Below are positions 59,481 to 64,000 of a DNA stretch of 64,000 nt, one piece after another. The notes beneath the pieces were generated by a model. That model did no database searches. It had not been told where the DNA came from and saw nothing but the letters and a program-made list of their open reading frames with translations. Source of the DNA: Astropecten irregularis (lineage: Eukaryota; Echinodermata; Asteroidea; Paxillosida; Astropectinidae); the NCBI GenBank assembly GCA_963971285.1, contig OZ020245.1, positions 22,582,983-22,646,982 on the forward strand, in the 5' to 3' direction. Within the stretch, counting starts at the first letter, position 1; the number at the start of each line of letters is the position of its first letter. Both the position numbers and the translations under genes were made by a program.

Positions 59481-61114
59481 TATTGTTATAAATATGTCAA
59501 CAACAACAAAATGAAAGAAAAAAATAGCACACACACCTTGTTCTACTTTTGTTTGTTTTAAAGTAAATCTCGAAGCTGTCATAAAATCATGTTTTGGTTC
59601 AAAGGGTGTTGTGTTCATTTATGGTTTGAAAAATCCAGTTTACCGAAAGTCTGTTACCATTTGCTTAGTCAATCTACTTATAAATTTTCATGCGATGATT
59701 AATATAGAATATATCAGACGTCAGGCAAAGTTACCCAATTCTCTCAACCAAATTCTCTCATGGTTTGCAAAATCTTACAAAAGTGGTCATCGTGTGAAAG
59801 GACACCAATACTTGAGAGTGACCCATGTCCCTGGTGATTCTTGACCCATGAAAAAAATTCTGGATGGTTGAGAGATTTTGAGAGTAATGTGAAAAGGTCT
59901 CTATTCAGTCCCAATGTAGCTTCACAAACAAACTACGCTTCCACTACATGTTCAGTTTGATCTACATGTAGTTAACAACGAAAAAAGAAAAGTTACAAGC
60001 AGCATAAATTTAGCAAATTTTCATAAGCTTTGAACACTATCTCTGAGTTGCGTAACAACAAATAACAATAATTACTGCTCTGAGACTGCATAACCTTAAG
60101 TTGTCAATATTCAGTCTTTTCGTCGAACAATTTAGTTGACCACACTGCTAAGTGTGCTGAAATATTAAGTTGAACTCTTTGAGATATGTGTATTTTATGT
60201 ATTAAGAACCACAAGGCTTCTATTTCCACCGTTTCTTTAACCCTTCGGGAAAGATCCTGCCAGGATCGAAACATCAGGCCCTCCTTACACAATTTCTGTT
60301 GGATCTCCATTTGGTTAAAAATTTAACAGTTATATAATATAATATTTACAGGTAAAAACTCACATTCTATTTCTCATAACTTATTCTTTCCCTTGTCAGT
60401 GAATCTTTCTTTCTTTCTTTGGCTTATCATTCCTTTATTGCACCATTTTTCACTATCATTTCTTGACATTTTCATCGGGATACTTTGTCTCATTACGTGT
60501 TCGTCATTGATTTTTTAAAGATATTTTATGAATCTAGTGCAGTCATGTTTGTTGATGTGATACTTGGGTTAATATTTACATGGCAACATGGGTTCGTTTC
60601 CTGATTTTGGTTTTTGCCAGATATTTAGTAACCATTTTACAAGAATCTTATTTCTAATCAAGCAATACATCAAGAACCGATGATATAAAGAAACATAAGA
60701 CCGATCCGACTGCACGGCATACCGTCCGCCATTACTGTCCGCCTTTTGTGCTCACTGAATGGAAACAAAATAATTTCTACTCTGCCGCATTTTAAACTGC
60801 AGGACCAATTACATGAATTCCAAGTCGGATTCCTGTATTACACACAAAAGGCGGGCAGGGACACGGCAGTTATGGCTGATGGAATTTCATGCTGTCAGAT
60901 CGGTGTATAAAGATGATATGAACGACACCAGCAACAACAGACAGAGCTTAGAAGCTGGAAACATTAACATTACTATGTCCATTGTTCAATCCCTGTTTAC
61001 ATCGGTTGCTTTTAACTCTTGAACTTTTAGTAGTATCCTCATTCAAACAATCACACTCAAAGCTGTCTAACATGGAGCAAACACACTGCATATCCTTTTA
61101 CATAAGAAGAATAG

Positions 61115-61390
61115 AAATACAAGATCTTGCTGCTGACCTTCAAGGCCATACACAACCTGGCTCCAAAATACATTACATCTCTAATTGAAGAAACGCCATT
61201 GACGGCCCGGCCTACGCACTCCAGGAATTGTCCTCCAGGTTCCATTGACAAGACTGAGGACATACGGGGACCATGCCTTCTCATCAGTGGCTCTGGAATT
61301 CACTCCCTCCTGCTCTCCAAAATATAACGGGACTTGAAAGCTTCAAATTCGGCCTCAAAACCTACTTCTTTCAGGAATTGAGTGATTAAT
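61115..61390 (+). mobile_element. LINE remnant with frameshifts
   Basis: LLTFKAIHNLAPKYITSLIE in one frame and LWNSLPPALQNITGLESFK then LKTYFFQEL in another: a frameshifted non-LTR reverse transcriptase end, 5' truncated. Confidence 0.7.
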
Positions 61391-61668
61391 AACTGTTGGT
61401 GGAGCCGGCACCTTTGAATGTGTTCACACACACATAAATAGCGTTGCATGTATATAAATACATGAATCTGTGACAATATTCCATGATGCTGTTGGCCCTC
61501 GAGCCAATGGACATAACTCATTTGAAAAACTACATTTTCAAAGCAGAATGTTATGAATGTGGTGCATTACTTACTATACGGCCATACCACTATATGATTT
61601 ACTTAAAAAAGGATGAATTTCCAAGGTATACTTCATTTTTTAGCGAGGAGAAGCATTTCATAATTTTT

Positions 61669-61674
61669 TTTATT
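61669..61674 (-). promoter_or_regulatory. Candidate ATG2 polyadenylation signal
   Basis: AATAAA on the minus strand about 212 bp past the ATG2 stop codon; a G-rich tract (61753-61780) lies upstream in the 3' UTR. Confidence 0.4.
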
Positions 61675-61752
61675 AGGGACGTTCGCTAGAAATTCTAACC
61701 CAGGAATGTGATTCTGGTTCAAATGGGAGCGATTTCAATTTTGCTCTTCGCG

Positions 61753-61790
61753 GGGTGGGGGGGGGGGGGGGGGGGGGTGTGGGGGTGTTC
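61753..61790 (+). repeat. G-run in ATG2 3' flank
   Basis: More than 20 consecutive G interrupted by single T. Low complexity; the length is likely unreliable. Confidence 0.85.
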
Positions 61791-61885
61791 ATTTAGTACA
61801 AAGCCACGTCCCAACAAGGATACAAATTCCAGTAGGTGTGTGTGTGCTTGGGAATCTATGTGGGTGGGTTTGTGGGCATATTGAT

Positions 61886-62119
61886 CTATGTCTTCTTATC
61901 TGATCTCCATTTCTCGGCGTCCTCTTTGCGAGCATCGGGCAACATCTGATTCCTCATTCCTCCTAGGACGCTAGACGTAGCCTCCGAGGCTAAGATGAGG
62001 GGCTTGATGACAGTGGGCGGGATCTGTCTCAGGATCCCGCCCACTGCACCGGACACACCCTTATGTTCGTGCTCCTCCCGCGCCACTTGCACAATGGCAA
62101 TAGCTGCATCTTCAAGACC
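61886..62119 (-). CDS. ATG2: ATG2 terminal exon
   Basis: 234 bp including stop. Acceptor AACTAG (AG at 62121-62120). Encodes GLEDAAIAIVQVAREEHEHK through the conserved LRQIPPTVIKPLILASEAT and GGMRNQ segments to the end. Confidence 0.95.
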   Translation of the reverse strand, partial: GLEDAAIAIVQVAREEHEHKGVSGAVGGILRQIPPTVIKPLILASEATSSVLGGMRNQMLPDARKEDAEKWRSDKKT

Positions 62120-64000
62120 CTAGTTACAAGGCAAAGACATATTCAAAAGATACAAAGCATGTCAAAAAACCAAGAAGAAGGAAAACACACTCATCTCCAT
62201 ATATTAATTTTAAATGAACCTCTTAGTTGATGTAAGAAATATCTGCAAGATTCTTTCGGAATAAATGAATTCCCGATATAGTCTAATGATGATTAAGATC
62301 TAGTATATTGTAACTTACCTCTCTAACTACATTGAATGCATTAGCCATGCCTTCTCTGAAGTCAGTGGGTTGCCTGGCAAGTCTGGATTGGCCAAATGGT
62401 CCGTAGGTTATAGCACGATTGGAGACACTTGGACCGGGAGATACCATGTCATAAGCAGTCTCAGCTGCAGTCTGCAAGGGGAAAGAGCGCCAAAGATAAT
62501 AGCAGGTGGTTATAAGATCCCTCATCCTAACATTAGACAAGCCAGAAGTGGCTGACTTCATACGGCTTGAACTTCAAAGATCCAACTGACGGCCACATAT
62601 ACATACCTGTAGCATTCTGACCATGCGATTGGTCAGTTCCACTGCGGCCATTGCAGTGGACGTCCCAAATGAGCTGGCACCTCTCTGGAAGCCTCTCATT
62701 AATCGTCCATCTTTGCGGTACTGCTCCACAGGAAGACGGACTAGATCCACTAAGCCTTGGACTGTCAATGAAAATATAATTGTCTCATGAAAAGGGATCC
62801 CAATTACGACGCGTTTAGAATCAATCTACGCACTTCAGTGTTTGAAAACGAGGCTGTCTGTGTCCGCTTCTCAAACACAAAACACAATGTACTCCGGTGT
62901 GTAGTACATACACAATGCACTTTCAAGTTCTGCTAAAGCAAAACATACTAACTCGAACCTGGGGGCCAATTTCACAGAGCTGCTTAAGCACAAAATTTGC
63001 TTAAGCATGGAAAGTCTTTCCTCATCAAACAGGATTACCAACCAAATTTTCATGTGATGTTTACTGCCATCGACTTGTATTCAGATATTGTTTGCTGAGC
63101 ATAACATTCACAAGGCGTTTTGGCTGGCATACTGATTTTATTTACCAAGGTTTTTGGTGCTTAAGCAAATTTTGGTGCTTAAGCAGCTCTATGGAATTGG
63201 CCACTGAGCTGAGTGTGTGGTGTTCATGTTCATGGAGCACAAAAATGTCTTGCTAAATAAAACAAACCACCATTGAAATTTATATTTGACACTCATGGTC
63301 AGCGAACAACAGCCAAAGAACAATCACAAGTGATATACATGTACATCACATTGAAATTTGATTGCTAATCCTGTTTTTATTAAGACAGAAATTTCATGGT
63401 TATCACATTGTTGTGCTAAGCAGGGCCGTGAAATTGGGCCCAGAGCACTTCAGTGTTTGAAAACGAGGCTGTGTGTGTCCGCTTCTCAAACACGCAGGTG
63501 CGTGTACATACACAATGCACTTTCACGGTCTGCTAGAGAGAAGCATAGTAACTCAAACCTGAGCTGAGTGTGTGATGTTCATATTCATGGAGCTGTTAAG
63601 CACAACAAATATATCTTGCTCAATTAAACAAACTATCATTACAAATCCCATTTGATATTCATGGTCGGCGAACAACAGCCAAAGGACAATCACAAAGTGA
63701 TACACAACACAAGGAAATTTGATTGTTAAGTCTGTTTTTCTATCAAGACAGAAATATCATGGTTAGCAAATGTTTGTGCTAAAAGCAGGGCCGTGAAATT
63801 GGCCCCTTATCTGCTCAAAATGTTGCTGTTTTTCCCTGGTACCCATCAAATGCCATGTGATGAGTTCATACATACCGAGCTGTACAAATGAGTGCATTGG
63901 TCCCACGCCTCCAAGTAGACTAGGTAACTGTGTCTTCTTAATATCCATGGCCCATTCATTCACAGCGTACAGTATCAGTTTATCCACACCAAGGAGCCTG
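61886..64000 (-). CDS. ATG2: Autophagy-related protein 2 (ATG2), C-terminal exons
   Basis: ATG2 is a bridge-like lipid-transfer protein that moves phospholipid from the ER to the growing autophagosome and also acts at lipid droplets. Four exons are visible: 64000-63876 (open at the window edge), 62761-62607, 62471-62319 and 62119-61886. The joined reading is in phase throughout and covers the ATG2 C-terminal domain: RLLGVDKLILYAVNEW, GGVGPMHSFVQLV, the highly conserved EQYRKDGR and RGASSFGTSTAMAA, AYDMVSPG, VGGILRQIPPTVIKPLILA and SSVLGGMRNQMLPDARKE. The protein ends KWRSDKKT with TAG-side flank at 61886. The invertebrate gene is usually single-copy, so A versus B cannot be assigned. The rest of this very large protein lies right of the window. 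The introns carry family B MITEs. Confidence 0.95.
62319..62471 (-). CDS. ATG2: ATG2 exon, AYDMVSPG region
   Basis: 153 bp, 51 codons, phase 0 at both ends. Acceptor CCTTGCAG (AG at 62473-62472), donor GTAAGT (GT at 62318-62317). Encodes TAAETAYDMVSPG to AFNVVRE. Confidence 0.93.
62607..62761 (-). CDS. ATG2: ATG2 exon, RGASSFGTST region
   Basis: 155 bp. Acceptor TTGACAG (AG at 62763-62762), donor GTATGT (GT at 62606-62605). It encodes QGLVDLVRLPVEQYRKDGR and the near-invariant QRGASSFGTSTAMAA. Confidence 0.95.
62961..63203 (+). mobile_element. Family B MITE with an empty-site paralogue
   Basis: GGGGGCCAATTTCACAGAGC to CTCTATGGAATTGGCCA in an ATG2 intron. The same flanks without the element are seen at about 63560. 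Confidence 0.85.
63231..63441 (-). mobile_element. Family B MITE, degraded left end
   Basis: CATGGAGCACAAAAATGTCT on the left, GGCCGTGAAATTGGGCCCAG on the right; the core CAGCGAACAACAGCCAAAGA is present. Confidence 0.75.
63587..63806 (-). mobile_element. Family B MITE, degraded left end
   Basis: Paralogue of the copy at 63231, part of the local duplication in this ATG2 intron; ends GGCCGTGAAATTGGCCCCTT. Confidence 0.75.
63876..64000 (-). CDS. ATG2: ATG2 exon (5' end outside window)
   Basis: Encodes RLLGVDKLILYAVNEW to MHSFVQL plus one base. The donor is GTATGT (GT at 63875-63874). Partial: it runs off the window at 64000. Confidence 0.93.

Larger units (their letters stand above)
53929..61885. 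other. Intergenic region between the 282-codon ORF and ATG2
   Basis: No recognised exon. Contains family A elements (53955, 54869), a GC-rich hairpin (55744-55861), a 310 bp TIR element (57021-57330), the right inverted-repeat arm with a family B MITE (57746-58167), a tRNA-SINE (58525-58870) and LINE remnants (59270-59480 and 61115-61390). The stretches 55870-57000 and 59490-60230 show nothing definable. Confidence 0.6.
62829..63806. repeat. Local duplication in ATG2 intron
   Basis: Two related units, 62829-63441 and 63446-63806. Each starts GCACTTCAGTGTTTGAAAAC, continues with TGTGTCCGCTTCTCAAACAC and ends in a family B element. Unit 1 carries an extra family B insertion. A third diverged copy of the opening segment is at 20225-20345. 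Confidence 0.75.

Noticed and set aside
60700..60900. Possible TIR element (CACAAAAGGCGGGCAG)
   Set aside because: The inverted pairing is short and imperfect, and no second copy was seen in the window.

Overview
This is a 64 kb piece of a metazoan nuclear genome, most likely an echinoderm and probably a sea star. Three things suggest this. The genes have introns and animal orthologues. One gene is a Neverland-type Rieske oxygenase, a family that vertebrates lack but non-vertebrate deuterostomes keep. The AT-rich non-coding DNA is packed with short inverted-repeat transposons. The species call is inference, because no search could be run. One assembly gap of 200 N lies at 43047-43246.

Layout. 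(1) 1-14792, minus strand: the first two coding exons of an EGLN1/PHD2-type HIF prolyl hydroxylase, with an 11.6 kb intron; the remaining exons lie left of the window. (2) 14793-23731: intergenic, repeats only. (3) 23732-40706, minus strand: a complete seven-exon cholesterol 7-desaturase (neverland, nvd). I joined it from consistent splice sites into a 477-residue protein with Rieske and non-haem iron motifs. (4) 40749-53079: intergenic, holding an alternating-palindrome array, a 1.74 kb tandem duplication next to the gap, a LINE remnant and a 292 bp tandem duplication. (5) 53080-53928, plus strand: an intronless 282-codon ORF for an unrecognised protein with one C-terminal membrane segment. 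(6) 53929-61885: intergenic. (7) 61886-64000, minus strand: the last four exons of the autophagy lipid-transfer protein ATG2.

The genes do not form a pathway: oxygen sensing, sterol desaturation and autophagy are separate jobs, and the neighbourhood is an ordinary animal gene order. The window's most distinctive content is its mobile DNA. About twenty copies or fragments of one TTAA-ended MITE family (family A) are present. There are also many other foldback or TIR families, several with target-site duplications that can be read directly or with empty-site paralogues in the same window, and several tRNA-derived SINEs. Some insertions sit within a few dozen bases of splice sites or a stop codon. 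No CRISPR array, no functional tRNA or rRNA gene and no intact transposase were found.
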